From an uncultured Phascolarctobacterium sp. (GTDB lineage Bacteria; Bacillota; Negativicutes; Acidaminococcales; Acidaminococcaceae): a stretch of 64,000 nt of DNA. Positions 54,683-62,752 of the stretch are shown here, in pieces. The first letter of the stretch is position 1, and every line of letters starts with the position of its first letter. Both the position numbers and the translations under genes were made by a program. Below the pieces are notes generated by a model, which worked only from the letters and a program-made list of their open reading frames with translations, was not told the origin of the DNA and did no database searches. Where the stretch lies: NCBI RefSeq assembly GCF_934190775.1, contig NZ_CAKPTG010000003.1, forward strand, positions 124,001 through 188,000. Reading direction: 5' to 3'.

Positions 54683-55903
54683 TTATGGCAGGAGTCCTTT
54701 GATGGCGTTTTCGTATTTATCCATAGCTTTTTGATGAGTATTTTCTAAAGGCAGCGCGTAGGTTCTTGCTGTGAAAGAAACATCACTGTGACCAAGAATT
54801 TCACAGATATCAACAATGTCTACGCCGCGGTCCCTAAGATTGCTGCCAAAGCTGTGCCGGAAATCATGGTGCCGCATCTTGGCCAGCAGAGGATATTTTT
54901 CAAGCAGCTTCAACCATTCCGGACACTGTTTTTTCAATCTGCGCCAACGCCGTTCAACATGATCGCGGCACATTGGGCGACCATTATCCGGAAAGACTAT
55001 TAGCAAACCTAGGTTGTTGCGCCAGGGAGCATCATCTACCGCAATACATCCGGGAGTGCTTAATAACAGGTTGTGCCTGGTTATGGCTTCTTTCTCGGCT
55101 TGGGCAATGTAGCTTTGGTATTCGTTTATTTCGTGACGTACAAAGTTAAGCATGGGGATTTCCCTTATACTGGTACGCGTTTTGGTCTTGGAAAACTGCA
55201 TTACGCCATTGTGGCGCAGAAGGTTATTGGTTACGGATACTTCCCTGAAATCAAGGACATTAGCACGAACTGCCAAGGTTTCACTGATACGCATGCCGCA
55301 CATTCCGCCAAGTAGGAATGGCATATAAAGGTTACTGTAGTCGAAGGTTTTGATAATGCGCAGAATCTGCAGCAGTATTTCAATAGGTACATGCATTCCC
55401 TTGGGAGGCTGCTTTGGTGGCAGTTTGATTTTGCGTGCCGGGTTTCTGTAAATCAAATCTGCCGATACAGCCCATTCGAAGGCAGATTTTAAAAAGCTCA
55501 GGTCCTCTCTGATTGTTTGGGCAGAAAGACCGGATTCGCTTAAAAGGAAGGCTCTATATTTTTCTACATGTATAAGTGTAACCTTATTAAGCTGGATACT
55601 TCCTAAAGGCTGCCGTCCAATCCTTTTAGCAAAACTGCGCATGGGGTAGAGGGAACCGGGACTAAGATCTGATTTAGATGCAATGAAAGCATCAAGCAGT
55701 TCGTTGACAGTGACTTTTGACGGTTCAATATAAGTGCCCTGTGATAATTGGGATATTGCTATGGCCTCAGCTTCCTTAGCTTCTTTTTTTGTGGCAAAGT
55801 ATGGACCATAAATGTATTTGTGCTTGCCGTTAGGCAGTATTTCATCGGTGCAGATGCTGTAGCTGTAGGGCTTTGGCCTGCCTTTTTTTGTAATGATAGC
55901 CAT
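54683..55903 (-). CDS. int: Prophage tyrosine integrase
   Basis: A 406-aa recombinase: AP2-like DNA-binding N-terminus (KGRPKPYSYSI, KYIYGPYFATKKEAKEAE), SAM-like core (about 65-165) and catalytic domain with Arg in GMCGMRISE, HDFRHSF and GHSDVSFTARTY (Tyr nucleophile). It is read towards the tRNA and should insert the phage at tRNA-Pro. RBS aaaggagctg. Confidence 0.95.
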   Translation of the reverse strand: MAIITKKGRPKPYSYSICTDEILPNGKHKYIYGPYFATKKEAKEAEAIAISQLSQGTYIEPSKVTVNELLDAFIASKSDLSPGSLYPMRSFAKRIGRQPLGSIQLNKVTLIHVEKYRAFLLSESGLSAQTIREDLSFLKSAFEWAVSADLIYRNPARKIKLPPKQPPKGMHVPIEILLQILRIIKTFDYSNLYMPFLLGGMCGMRISETLAVRANVLDFREVSVTNNLLRHNGVMQFSKTKTRTSIREIPMLNFVRHEINEYQSYIAQAEKEAITRHNLLLSTPGCIAVDDAPWRNNLGLLIVFPDNGRPMCRDHVERRWRRLKKQCPEWLKLLEKYPLLAKMRHHDFRHSFGSNLRDRGVDIVDICEILGHSDVSFTARTYALPLENTHQKAMDKYENAIKGLLP

Positions 55904-55955
55904 AAAAATCAGCTCCTTTACTAATTTTACTTATGCAGAGCTGATTAAATTCTGA

Positions 55956-56076
55956 TATAATAAAAAGGTAATCAGCTTCTGTTCTTGCCATGAATTGAGG
56001 GATTACAAAGCGGCTGCGTGCTGGTAACACGCTCCGCACTGCGCTCGGTGCTGGTAACACCGGGCGCTTTTTTGCT
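55956..56076 (+). ncRNA. Candidate small RNA with intrinsic terminator
   Basis: A TATAAT (55956-55961) lies inside an inverted repeat AGCTGATT / AATCAGCT (55939-55946, 55970-55977). About 15 bases later a G/C-rich stretch begins with two like hairpins (CGTG-CTGGTAA-CACG, GGTG-CTGGTAA-CACC), the second nested in GCGC...GGCGC and followed by T6. No ORF fits. It is divergent from the integrase gene. A convincing -35 is missing. Confidence 0.4.
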
Positions 56077-56167
56077 TATGCATCCATTTTTTTGTTGCCC
56101 TTTTCAAAGATAAAGTATAAAATATGCTTAAGCATAGTGCTGTGTAATAAGGAAAGGGGGTGCTGTT

Positions 56168-56935
56168 ATGGAAAACCATGTTGATAACTATTTAGCTTGG
56201 CTAAAAGAGAATATGACGCAGACCAAGCTTGAAAATGGTTTGATAGAAGTAACTACCCCTTTCTTAGACAGAAACAACGATTATACGCAGATTTATTTTA
56301 AAAAAGAAACGGATTCTACGTATATTGTTACTGATTTAGGATATACAGTGACTGAACTTATACTTTCGGGTGTTGATTTAACAACTAATCGTCGAAAAAT
56401 GATATTTAATCAGATTCTTTGCCGTTTAGGCATACAGTATGATGAGCGCGAGAAGGCACTTTTTATTAAATGTGATAAGTCAAAGTTGCCTGTTGCTCAG
56501 CATATCTTGATGCAGGGAATGTTAGATGTAAACGATATGTTTTACCTTGCTAATCGCACTGTAAAAAGTCTTTTTTATGATGATGTTTGTAAGTTCTTTG
56601 ATGAGAATGATATATTCTACTCTAAAGATATAAACATCGTAGGGAAATCCGGATTGAATCATTCTTTTGATTTCTTGCTGCAGCGGAACAAAAAGAATCC
56701 GGAAAGACTGATACGTTTACTTAATGTTCCGAACCGCTCTAATACAGAACGCCTGTTGTTTGCTTGGCAAGATGTCAGCGCCGCAAGAAACTTTTCTACA
56801 GATACATCTAAATTTATAATTATTATCAATGATAATAAGAATTTCAGTGAAACCTTATTGGAAAGCATTGACAACTATGCTGCATGTCCAATTAAGTGGT
56901 CTGATAGGAATGATTATCTGGAAAACTTGGGTTAA
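56168..56935 (+). CDS. DUF1828/DUF1829 protein
   Basis: A 255-aa protein. The N-terminal DUF1828 part (1-115) contains VTTPFLDRNNDYTQIY and YIVTDLGYTVTELILSG; the C-terminal DUF1829 part has SGLNHSFDFLLQRNKK. This pair of domains is common in prophages and accessory islands; its activity is not established. RBS aaaggggg. It converges with the 56932-57423 gene, overlapping by 4 bases. Confidence 0.85.
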   Translation: MENHVDNYLAWLKENMTQTKLENGLIEVTTPFLDRNNDYTQIYFKKETDSTYIVTDLGYTVTELILSGVDLTTNRRKMIFNQILCRLGIQYDEREKALFIKCDKSKLPVAQHILMQGMLDVNDMFYLANRTVKSLFYDDVCKFFDENDIFYSKDINIVGKSGLNHSFDFLLQRNKKNPERLIRLLNVPNRSNTERLLFAWQDVSAARNFSTDTSKFIIIINDNKNFSETLLESIDNYAACPIKWSDRNDYLENLG

Positions 56936-57423
56936 AACATATTAGAGTAGATAGCAGGGTGCTCTATAAATCTACACATATTGCTGAATTCGTCAAACAT
57001 GGGTACTTTGTTAGTGCCGTTAATATCTTGCTGTATTGCTTGTAAGATGGGTTCGGGATTGAAGTCCGGCAGGAATTCTTGTATCCTTGTGTCTTCCAGC
57101 TCATAAGCCCATGCTGTTTCATAGTTTTCTTGATATATATGTAAATGCGTTCCACCGACAATTTCTCCGTCAGGATTACGATGAGGTTTCGTATCTATAT
57201 CGAGACGAAGTAAAACAACTGATGTTTCTACACGGTTCTGAAAAGTTATTCTTGTAATAATGCAGCGCTTCCGGTTTATGTCTATCAGATAATCAGACTG
57301 GGTGTTTATACCTCTGGCGCGAAAAGACGCCATCTCATTATTGATTGGCATAGCAAGACGCTCGTCTAAAAACTCTTTGGGTTCATCTAAAAAATCTTGG
57401 ATTTCGCTAGTTGTCAAATTCAT
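56932..57423 (-). CDS. DUF6978-like prophage protein
   Basis: A 163-aa protein (ATG 57423 behind atcaggagg) with LTTSEIQDFLDEPKEFLDERLAMP and an ISxLD-like beta region, RCIITRITFQNRVETSVVLLRL is its core. The second half has GGTHLHIYQENYETAWAYEL. It resembles DUF6978 proteins that I recall beside DUF1828 genes. The frame upstream to 57546 has no start signal. The convergent pair may be a toxin-antitoxin-like or phage-exclusion unit. Confidence 0.6.
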   Translation of the reverse strand: MNLTTSEIQDFLDEPKEFLDERLAMPINNEMASFRARGINTQSDYLIDINRKRCIITRITFQNRVETSVVLLRLDIDTKPHRNPDGEIVGGTHLHIYQENYETAWAYELEDTRIQEFLPDFNPEPILQAIQQDINGTNKVPMFDEFSNMCRFIEHPAIYSNMF

Positions 57424-57436
57424 ATGATTAACCTCC

Positions 57437-57466
57437 TGATACCGCCTTAAAAGGGCGGTATTTTTT
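57437..57466. promoter_or_regulatory. Hairpin upstream of the DUF6978-like gene
   Basis: ATACCGCC / GGCGGTAT-type arms (57440-57460) are followed on the plus strand by TTTTTTA. It sits directly before the RBS of the minus-strand gene, so it could be a leader hairpin or a terminator for plus-strand transcripts. Confidence 0.5.
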
Positions 57467-57467
57467 A

Positions 57468-57538
57468 TGCCTAACGTCTTTGGTAAAAATGGCACATTTT
57501 CCAAAAGACACCTAACGTCTTTGGCAAAAATGGCTGTT
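57468..57538. repeat. Two direct repeats upstream of the DUF6978-like gene
   Basis: cctaacgtctttggtaaaaa and cctaacgtctttggcaaaaa (each continuing tgg) occur about 43 bases apart. They lie in the control region of the 56932-57423 gene and may be regulator-binding sites. Confidence 0.7.
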
Positions 57539-57554
57539 TTTACCAAGTTCCTTT

Positions 57555-57974
57555 TTACTTCTTCAGCACTTCCAATCCCATCGGCACGCCTACCATGTCA
57601 GCAAGGCGGTGGATGGAAGTTTCCGGATACTGCTGCAGCAGCTCATCCGGCAGGAGCAGCTCCACGGCGAAGGTGTTGGCCTGCCGTTCTATACGTTCCA
57701 CGCTGAAAAGGGTGTGTGCTTTGAGGAATGGCGTCGATACGCCTTTATGTAAAACACTGTGGCCAAGCTCATGGGCACAGGTGTATGATTGCAATTCTTC
57801 GGATATGTTCTGGTTAATGATGATAAACTTGGAACGCTTATATGTAGTGTAGTAGCCCCATGTTTTGCCCAGCTCTGCGTAAAGGACGATGATGTTCAGC
57901 AGCTGCGCCAGCTCATAGGGGTTATTTGTTTTGTGCTTATGTGTTAGCTGCTTGACAGCAGCCTTGATATCCAT
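57555..57974 (-). CDS. ImmA/IrrE-type metallopeptidase
   Basis: A 139-aa zinc protease with CAHELGHSVLH (HExxH) and the downstream ERQANTFAVELLLPDELL motif. ImmA proteins cleave the phage or ICE repressor to start induction. It is 4 bases downstream of the CI-like repressor gene, its likely substrate. Confidence 0.93.
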   Translation of the reverse strand: MDIKAAVKQLTHKHKTNNPYELAQLLNIIVLYAELGKTWGYYTTYKRSKFIIINQNISEELQSYTCAHELGHSVLHKGVSTPFLKAHTLFSVERIERQANTFAVELLLPDELLQQYPETSIHRLADMVGVPMGLEVLKK

Positions 57975-57978
57975 GATT

Positions 57979-58413
57979 TTATTCCTCTTCGTGGCGATAT
58001 TTTTTAGGAGTGTATTTTTCTTTGGCGATTTTCTTTGCCAGTCGCATAGTAGCTTGCAGGCTTGCTTTCAGGAGTTCTCTGTCTTCGTCATCTTCAACGG
58101 TACCGCCCATGGCTGCCATTGCGTTTTTGCTGTCGAGGTCGGCAAGCATTTTTTCGAGGTCGGCGGCGATTTGGCGTTCATCGCGCGGGGTGAGGGGGAC
58201 GGATTGGCACTGCAAACCATTATCTTCAATAATATTACTTTTTTGTATGCCAAAATGGTCAGCTATTTTTTGAATAGCTCCCATGCGTGGCTCTTTTATG
58301 CCTTGTTCCCATGTTGATACAGCTTTATCACTAACACCTGCAATTTGACCTAATTCTTTTTGCGATAATCCATATTGTTCGCGCAACAACTTAATATTTT
58401 CACTGATTCCCAT
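57979..58413 (-). CDS. CI-like XRE repressor
   Basis: A 144-aa protein: HTH at 5-60 (LREQYGLSQKELGQIAGVSDKAVSTWEQG) and a helical, acidic C-terminal half without a LexA-type protease, as expected for an ImmA-cleaved repressor. RBS agaagggag. It is divergent from the Cro-like gene with shared operators. Confidence 0.92.
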   Translation of the reverse strand: MGISENIKLLREQYGLSQKELGQIAGVSDKAVSTWEQGIKEPRMGAIQKIADHFGIQKSNIIEDNGLQCQSVPLTPRDERQIAADLEKMLADLDSKNAMAAMGGTVEDDEDRELLKASLQATMRLAKKIAKEKYTPKKYRHEEE

Positions 58414-58449
58414 GATGTTGCTCCCTTCTTATTTTTATATCACTATCAT

Positions 58450-58773
58450 ATACTAAAAGTAGAAAAAAAACAACATAAGAACGAAAATAATCTACTTTTA
58501 GTAGTTGACACTCTACTAAAAGTAGATTATAATAGACTTGTAAATCAAACAAAGGAGGTGTTCAAAATGGGCTTATCTTTGAAGCAGATACGCCTTGTGA
58601 GAGAAAAGACACAGGACGAAATGGCTGAAAAGCTGGGAGTTCATGTCCAAACTTATCGCAAATTAGAGGAAAATCCTGATGAGGTAACTATTAAGCAAGC
58701 GAAAATTATCTCGGAATTTCTTGGCGTATCTTATGATGATATTTTTTTTGCCCAATAACTCTACTGAAAGTAG
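58450..58773. promoter_or_regulatory. Four operators of the lysogeny switch
   Basis: The near-palindrome CTACTAAAAGTAG occurs at 58451-58462 (12 bases), 58492-58504 (as CTACTTTTAGTAG), 58513-58525 and, with one change, 58761-58773 (CTACTGAAAGTAG). TTGACA (58505-58510) and TATAAT (58528-58533), 17 bases apart, form the early promoter; the third site fills the spacer and the fourth lies after the Cro-like gene. Confidence 0.9.
58567..58758 (+). CDS. Cro-like HTH protein
   Basis: A 63-aa XRE-type protein (LKQIRLVREKTQDEMAEKLGVHVQTYRKLEENP). RBS aaaggaggtg is optimal for ATG 58567. The earlier frame to 58375 runs through the operators and is not coding. It is the first gene of the early phage run. 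Confidence 0.9.
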   Translation: MGLSLKQIRLVREKTQDEMAEKLGVHVQTYRKLEENPDEVTIKQAKIISEFLGVSYDDIFFAQ

Positions 58774-58793
58774 AATAGAAAAAGAGGTGCAAC

Positions 58794-59561
58794 ATGAACA
58801 ACTTACAGATTTTCGACAGTCCTGACTTCGGACAGATTCGCACCATTCAACAGAATGGAGAACCGTGGTTCGTTGGCAAGGACGTGGCTGACATTCTCGG
58901 TTATCAAAACGGTAGTCGAGATGTCAACCGCCATGTAGATGAAGATGACAGGCAAAACTACCAAAACGGTACTTTTGAAAGTAATCGTGGTTTGACCATC
59001 ATCAACGAAAGCGGTCTTTACTCCCTCATCCTCTCCAGCAAGATGCCCAAGGCTAAGGAGTTCAAGCGCTGGGTGACGAGCGAAGTCATTCCGGCAATCA
59101 GAAAAACCGGCGGTTACATCGCAGGCAGCGAGAACATGACGGATGCAGAGATTATGGCGAAGGCTGTGCTGGTAGCTCAAAGCACTATCCAGCAGCGTGA
59201 CCAGCGTATTAAGGAGCTGGAAAGCGATGTGGCAGCGGCGAAGCCGAAGGTGCTTTTTGCAGATGCGGTGAGCGCGAGCGACAGCACGATTCTGATTGGT
59301 GATTTGGCCAAGATTCTGAAGCAGAACGGCCATCCGATTGGCCAGAAGCGCTTGTTCAACTGGATGCGTGAGCAAGGCTATCTGATTAAGCGTCAGGGCG
59401 CGGACTACAACAGCCCCACGCAGAGAGCCATGGAAATGGGCTTGTTCAAGATTAAGGAAACGGCTATTTCCCACAGTGACGGCCACGTCAGCGTCAGCAA
59501 AACCACTAAGGTTACCGGCAAAGGCCAGCAGTACTTTATCAACAAGTTTTGCGGGGCGTGA
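58794..59561 (+). CDS. Phage antirepressor (Bro-N/KilAC)
   Basis: A 255-aa protein: Bro-N at 1-105 (WFVGKDVADILGYQN, LTIINESGLYSLILSSKMPKAKEFKRWV) and a C-terminal ANT/KilAC domain at about 140-250 (LAKILKQNGHPIGQKRLFNWMREQGYL). It may counter the CI-like repressor. An operator site lies just upstream of its start (58761). Confidence 0.94.
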   Translation: MNNLQIFDSPDFGQIRTIQQNGEPWFVGKDVADILGYQNGSRDVNRHVDEDDRQNYQNGTFESNRGLTIINESGLYSLILSSKMPKAKEFKRWVTSEVIPAIRKTGGYIAGSENMTDAEIMAKAVLVAQSTIQQRDQRIKELESDVAAAKPKVLFADAVSASDSTILIGDLAKILKQNGHPIGQKRLFNWMREQGYLIKRQGADYNSPTQRAMEMGLFKIKETAISHSDGHVSVSKTTKVTGKGQQYFINKFCGA

Positions 59562-59911
59562 TGGTGATGGAAGATAAAAATATGACGACCTGCCCGCATT
59601 GTGGGAAAGTCGTCATAAAAGGAAACTTCTGCAATAAATGTGGTAAGAAGCTGGCTAAGATATGTGACTGCTGGCTGATGAAGCGCCCATATCATTGCAA
59701 CTTTCAGAAGTGCCCTGATATGGCAGCCTTTACTTTACTGCTTCTGCATATTCAGCAAGACCAAAAGCGTAGGAAATACGTTTTTCTTGCACCAATCCTT
59801 GAAGCAATCAACAGCAAGTCCTTGAAGACCATCAAGAAACTTAGCGTAGACCAGAGCAGCATAACGAGACTGGGGAGTTTCAACGATGATGTCTGGTATA
59901 AAATCTACTAA
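59561..59911 (+). CDS. Zinc-ribbon phage protein
   Basis: A 116-aa protein whose start overlaps the antirepressor stop (TGATG). The N-terminus has CPHCGK and CNKCGKK, a zinc ribbon; the rest is helical and unknown (CNFQKCPDMAAFTLLLLHI). It may bind DNA or a replication protein. Confidence 0.6.
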   Translation: MVMEDKNMTTCPHCGKVVIKGNFCNKCGKKLAKICDCWLMKRPYHCNFQKCPDMAAFTLLLLHIQQDQKRRKYVFLAPILEAINSKSLKTIKKLSVDQSSITRLGSFNDDVWYKIY

Positions 59912-59947
59912 ATAACACGGAGGCTATCAAGAAAAGAGGATTTAATC

Positions 59948-60172
59948 ATGGCAAGAACAATTAAAAAAGCTGCTCCGAAAGAGCGCAGAGAGATTCCGCG
60001 CAGAATGCTTTACCCAACTGGCGAAGCTGCCTTCCTGCTTTGCTGTTCCGCAGCATTCGTCAGAGAAGAGATGGACGCGGGCCGTCTGAAGTATGTAGTC
60101 CGTAACAGCCGCCGCCTTGTTCCGGCATTTGCAATTGACGATTATTTGCACGAAGTGTGTTCAGGAGAGTGA
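59948..60172 (+). CDS. Small HTH (excisionase-like) protein
   Basis: A 74-aa basic protein with a HTH_17-like segment (YPTGEAAFLLCCSAAFVREEMDAGRLKYV, then RRLVPAFAIDDYL). Similar proteins act as excisionases or early regulators. RBS agaggat is moderate. Confidence 0.75.
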   Translation: MARTIKKAAPKERREIPRRMLYPTGEAAFLLCCSAAFVREEMDAGRLKYVVRNSRRLVPAFAIDDYLHEVCSGE

Positions 60173-60177
60173 TTAGC

Positions 60178-60441
60178 ATGAAAAAAATCTTAATCGCAAT
60201 GCTCGCAGCCTGCTGCGTTTGGGCTGCATGGGACGCAACGCGTCCGACGGAGAAATATGTTGTCAAGGCTACGGCCTGCGAAGGGGATACCCTTTGGCAC
60301 CTGGTGGGTGACACCATGCAGCGCGAAGGAGACCGCAGAGATATTCGCGAGGTCATCTTTTATACAAAGAAGATCAGCAACTTGAAGGGTGACCTTCAGG
60401 TGGGGGATGTGGTCTTGATCCCAATCGAGGTGCAGAGATGA
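60178..60441 (+). CDS. Small secreted LysM-like protein
   Basis: An 87-aa protein with a membrane/signal segment (ILIAMLAACCVWAAW) and a LysM-like remainder (YVVKATACEGDTLWHLVGDTM, LQVGDVVLIPI). ATG 60178 is the likely start. It overlaps the next ORF by 4 bases. Confidence 0.7.
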   Translation: MKKILIAMLAACCVWAAWDATRPTEKYVVKATACEGDTLWHLVGDTMQREGDRRDIREVIFYTKKISNLKGDLQVGDVVLIPIEVQR

Positions 60442-60599
60442 ACGAAAGAGATTATGACGGCCTGACAATGGACTACTTCCAAAATCAGCTGCTTGCAAAA
60501 GGCATTACCAAAGAAATGTTTAACATGGACCAGTTCGCCGGACTTACCACCCGGGAGCTGCAGAACATCGTAAACAACGTAAGTTTAAAGGAGGCATAG
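60438..60599 (+). CDS. Small phage ORF
   Basis: A 53-aa acidic frame (MNERDYDGLTMDYFQNQLLA, ending NVSLKEA) starting in an ATGA overlap with the preceding stop and ending just before the Gp157 gene. No family recognised. Coupling supports it as real. Confidence 0.6.
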   Translation: MNERDYDGLTMDYFQNQLLAKGITKEMFNMDQFAGLTTRELQNIVNNVSLKEA

Positions 60600-60600
60600 C

Positions 60601-61092
60601 ATGAAACTGTTTGATATAGACGAAAGGCTGGCGGCCTGCGTCAAATTGGACGAAAGCCGTGTTGTAGATACCGAAAGCGGTGAAATCATTGACCTTGAAG
60701 CAATCGCAGCTCTGGAAATGGAGCGCGACAAGAAGATCGAGAACCTGGGCTGCTGGTATAAAAACCTGTTAGCGGAGGCAGAAGCTTTGAAAGCGCAGAA
60801 GAACGCTTTTGCAGAACGTGAAAAGGCTAAGAAGGCAGCCGCGGAAAGCCTTAAAGGTTTTCTGGGCCGTTATCTGAACGGCAAAAAGTTTGAGACTGCG
60901 AAGGTGGCCATGAGCTTCCGCAAAAGCGAAGCGGTAGAGTTTGACGCAAAGTGCATCGGCGATGTTCCGGAAGAATTCCTGAAATTCAAAGATCCGGAGC
61001 TGGACAAAGTTGCGGTCAAAAAAGCTATAAAAGCGGGCGAAAGCGTGCCCGGCTGCGAGCTGGTAGCGCGCCAGAACCTGCAGATTAAATAA
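60601..61092 (+). CDS. Siphovirus Gp157-like protein
   Basis: A 163-aa protein of the Gp157 family (LFDIDERL near the start, GEIIDLEAIAALEMERDKKIENL, then a coiled coil and FRKSEAVEF). In streptococcal phages Gp157 was linked to phage resistance; here it is in the replication/recombination block just before an annealing-protein gene. RBS aaaggaggcat. Confidence 0.88.
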   Translation: MKLFDIDERLAACVKLDESRVVDTESGEIIDLEAIAALEMERDKKIENLGCWYKNLLAEAEALKAQKNAFAEREKAKKAAAESLKGFLGRYLNGKKFETAKVAMSFRKSEAVEFDAKCIGDVPEEFLKFKDPELDKVAVKKAIKAGESVPGCELVARQNLQIK

Positions 61093-61103
61093 GGCGGTCT
61101 ATT

Positions 61104-61760
61104 ATGGATAACATGAAAATCTACAGTCAGCTTGCCACTCCGCCGGATGCAGCTATCAAGCCTATCCAGGGCGGCAACTTAAAAGGTAAAAGTGACATTA
61201 ACCCGCAGTGGAAGATTGAAGCCATGACTTCAATCTTCGGACCGTGCGGTATTGGTTGGAAGTTCAGCATCACCGATGAGAAGACATTCCAGTGCAGCGA
61301 CGGACAGGTTTTATTGTTCCTGACTGTTGCGCTTATGTATCACGATGGAGAGGGCTGGAGCGAACCGGTCTACGGCTGCGGCGGTGACTTCATCGTTGAG
61401 AAAAACAAAAACGGACTTGTTCCCAATGACGAAGCCTATAAAATGTGCCTTACTGACGCGCTGGGCAACGCTATGAAGTGCATCGGCGTTGCGGCTGATG
61501 TGTATCGTGGTTTGTGGGACAGCAAGTATGGGGGAAGCCACAGAACCGAGCCACAGGCTCCCTACCAGGTGAAGGCTGCAGCGAAGCATACCGACAAAGT
61601 GAGCAGCTATCAGCTGGCGCAGCTGCAGACGATGGCAAAGCAGAAGGGCGTTGATGTGGCAGGCATCGCGCAAAGCCTGCACCTCAATAACTTGCAGGAT
61701 ATAACGGCAGCACAATGGGCGCAATGCATGAACAGCCTCAGAAAGCGGGCGGACGCATGA
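61104..61760 (+). CDS. Candidate Rad52-like single-strand annealing protein
   Basis: A 218-aa protein. The core (ITSIFG-type AMTSIFGPCGIGWKFSI, VALMYHDGEGWSEPVYGCGGD, AYKMCLTDALGNAMKCIGVAADVYRGLW) resembles phage Rad52/Sak-type recombinases, and the C-terminal about 60 residues form a small helical domain. The place between Gp157 and HNH fits a recombination role. The family call is moderate. Confidence 0.6.
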   Translation: MDNMKIYSQLATPPDAAIKPIQGGNLKGKSDINPQWKIEAMTSIFGPCGIGWKFSITDEKTFQCSDGQVLLFLTVALMYHDGEGWSEPVYGCGGDFIVEKNKNGLVPNDEAYKMCLTDALGNAMKCIGVAADVYRGLWDSKYGGSHRTEPQAPYQVKAAAKHTDKVSSYQLAQLQTMAKQKGVDVAGIAQSLHLNNLQDITAAQWAQCMNSLRKRADA

Positions 61761-62038
61761 GAAAAAGTATATTGCAGGACAGAAAAGAATGCTTCTGCTG
61801 CGGTACTACGTTGAACTTGGAACGCCACCATGTAATCCATGGTACGGCGGGGCGCAAGATAGCAGACCGCTTAGGCCTTACTATCTGGCTGTGCCCTGAG
61901 CATCATCGGAGCCCCCACCAGCGCCATGACGTAGACCTGAGGTACAAGCGGTTCGCACAATCGTGCTATATGGACCGGTATGGCACCAAAAGCGGTTATG
62001 TTTTGTGGATGGCGGAAGTCGGCAAGAACTATTTGTAA
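61757..62038 (+). CDS. Phage HNH-like nuclease
   Basis: A 93-aa protein (ATG 61757 in an ATGA overlap) with CFCCGTTLNLERHHVIHG and CPEHHRSPH, an HNH/treble-clef metal site. Similar small HNH proteins occur in phage recombination blocks. Confidence 0.8.
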   Translation: MRKSILQDRKECFCCGTTLNLERHHVIHGTAGRKIADRLGLTIWLCPEHHRSPHQRHDVDLRYKRFAQSCYMDRYGTKSGYVLWMAEVGKNYL

Positions 62039-62051
62039 GGGGGGTGAAGAT

Positions 62052-62222
62052 TTGGACAGTAAAAATTACTCTAAAATCAGAACCTATTACCACGGAGCTT
62101 TGAGCTACGCTTACCGCTGCTCTTACTGCATGCACAGCAACGACGGCAAGCCGGGCAAAATCTGCAAGGGCTGCGGCAGAATTTTACTTGAAAAGAGCAA
62201 CGAAGATGAAAGCACAGATTAA
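62052..62222 (+). CDS. Small zinc-ribbon phage protein
   Basis: A 56-aa protein from TTG 62052 behind aaggggggtgaag. CSYCMHSNDGKPGKICKGC forms a four-Cys knuckle. Its end overlaps the next start by 17 bases. Function unknown. Confidence 0.6.
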   Translation: MDSKNYSKIRTYYHGALSYAYRCSYCMHSNDGKPGKICKGCGRILLEKSNEDESTD

Positions 62223-62748
62223 ACATATAGCTGACGTGGCCTGTACGGGCTCTACAATAGAGTTTACAGTGGTGCTTGATAGTTTGTATAGGCAGGATGT
62301 TTTTGAAGTCCTGAACGCGATGCAGAGCGATAAGAAGCCATATACGATATCCATTGACCGCCAGAAGCGTAAGCGTAGCCTGAACGCCAATAACTACATG
62401 TGGCAGCTGTGCCAGAAGATAGGCGAAAAGATTGGTACTACCAAGGAAACGGTATATCGCAAAAATATTCGTGAGGTTGGCAGCTTTGAAACAGTGGAGC
62501 TGATCAGTGCGGGTGCAGCGCGGTTTATCCGTAGCTGGGAGGCTAACGGCCTTGGCTGGGTAGCGGAACCGATAAGTGAACGCGGCGGCTATATGACTGT
62601 GATTGCCTACTATGGCAGCAGCTCATACGATACCGCCGAAATGTCCAGGCTGGTTGAAGCTGTGGTTGAGGAAGCAAAGGGGTTGGGCGTTGAAACTATG
62701 ACACCTTTGGAACTTGACCGCCTGAAAGCGGCATGGAAAGGGGGCTGA
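62206..62748 (+). CDS. NinB-like recombination protein
   Basis: A 180-aa protein with the NinB-like core DRQKRKRSLNANNYMWQLCQKIGEKIG and KETVYRKNIREVG, and the common phage ending ETMTPLELDRLKAAW. NinB-like proteins bind ssDNA and help recombination. ATG 62206 is favoured. Confidence 0.75.
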   Translation: MKAQIKHIADVACTGSTIEFTVVLDSLYRQDVFEVLNAMQSDKKPYTISIDRQKRKRSLNANNYMWQLCQKIGEKIGTTKETVYRKNIREVGSFETVELISAGAARFIRSWEANGLGWVAEPISERGGYMTVIAYYGSSSYDTAEMSRLVEAVVEEAKGLGVETMTPLELDRLKAAWKGG

Positions 62749-62752
62749 TAAA

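Noticed and set aside
58375..58566. Long N-terminal extension of the Cro-like protein
   Set aside because: It would translate the operator region; the strong RBS aaaggaggtg before ATG 58567 decides the start.
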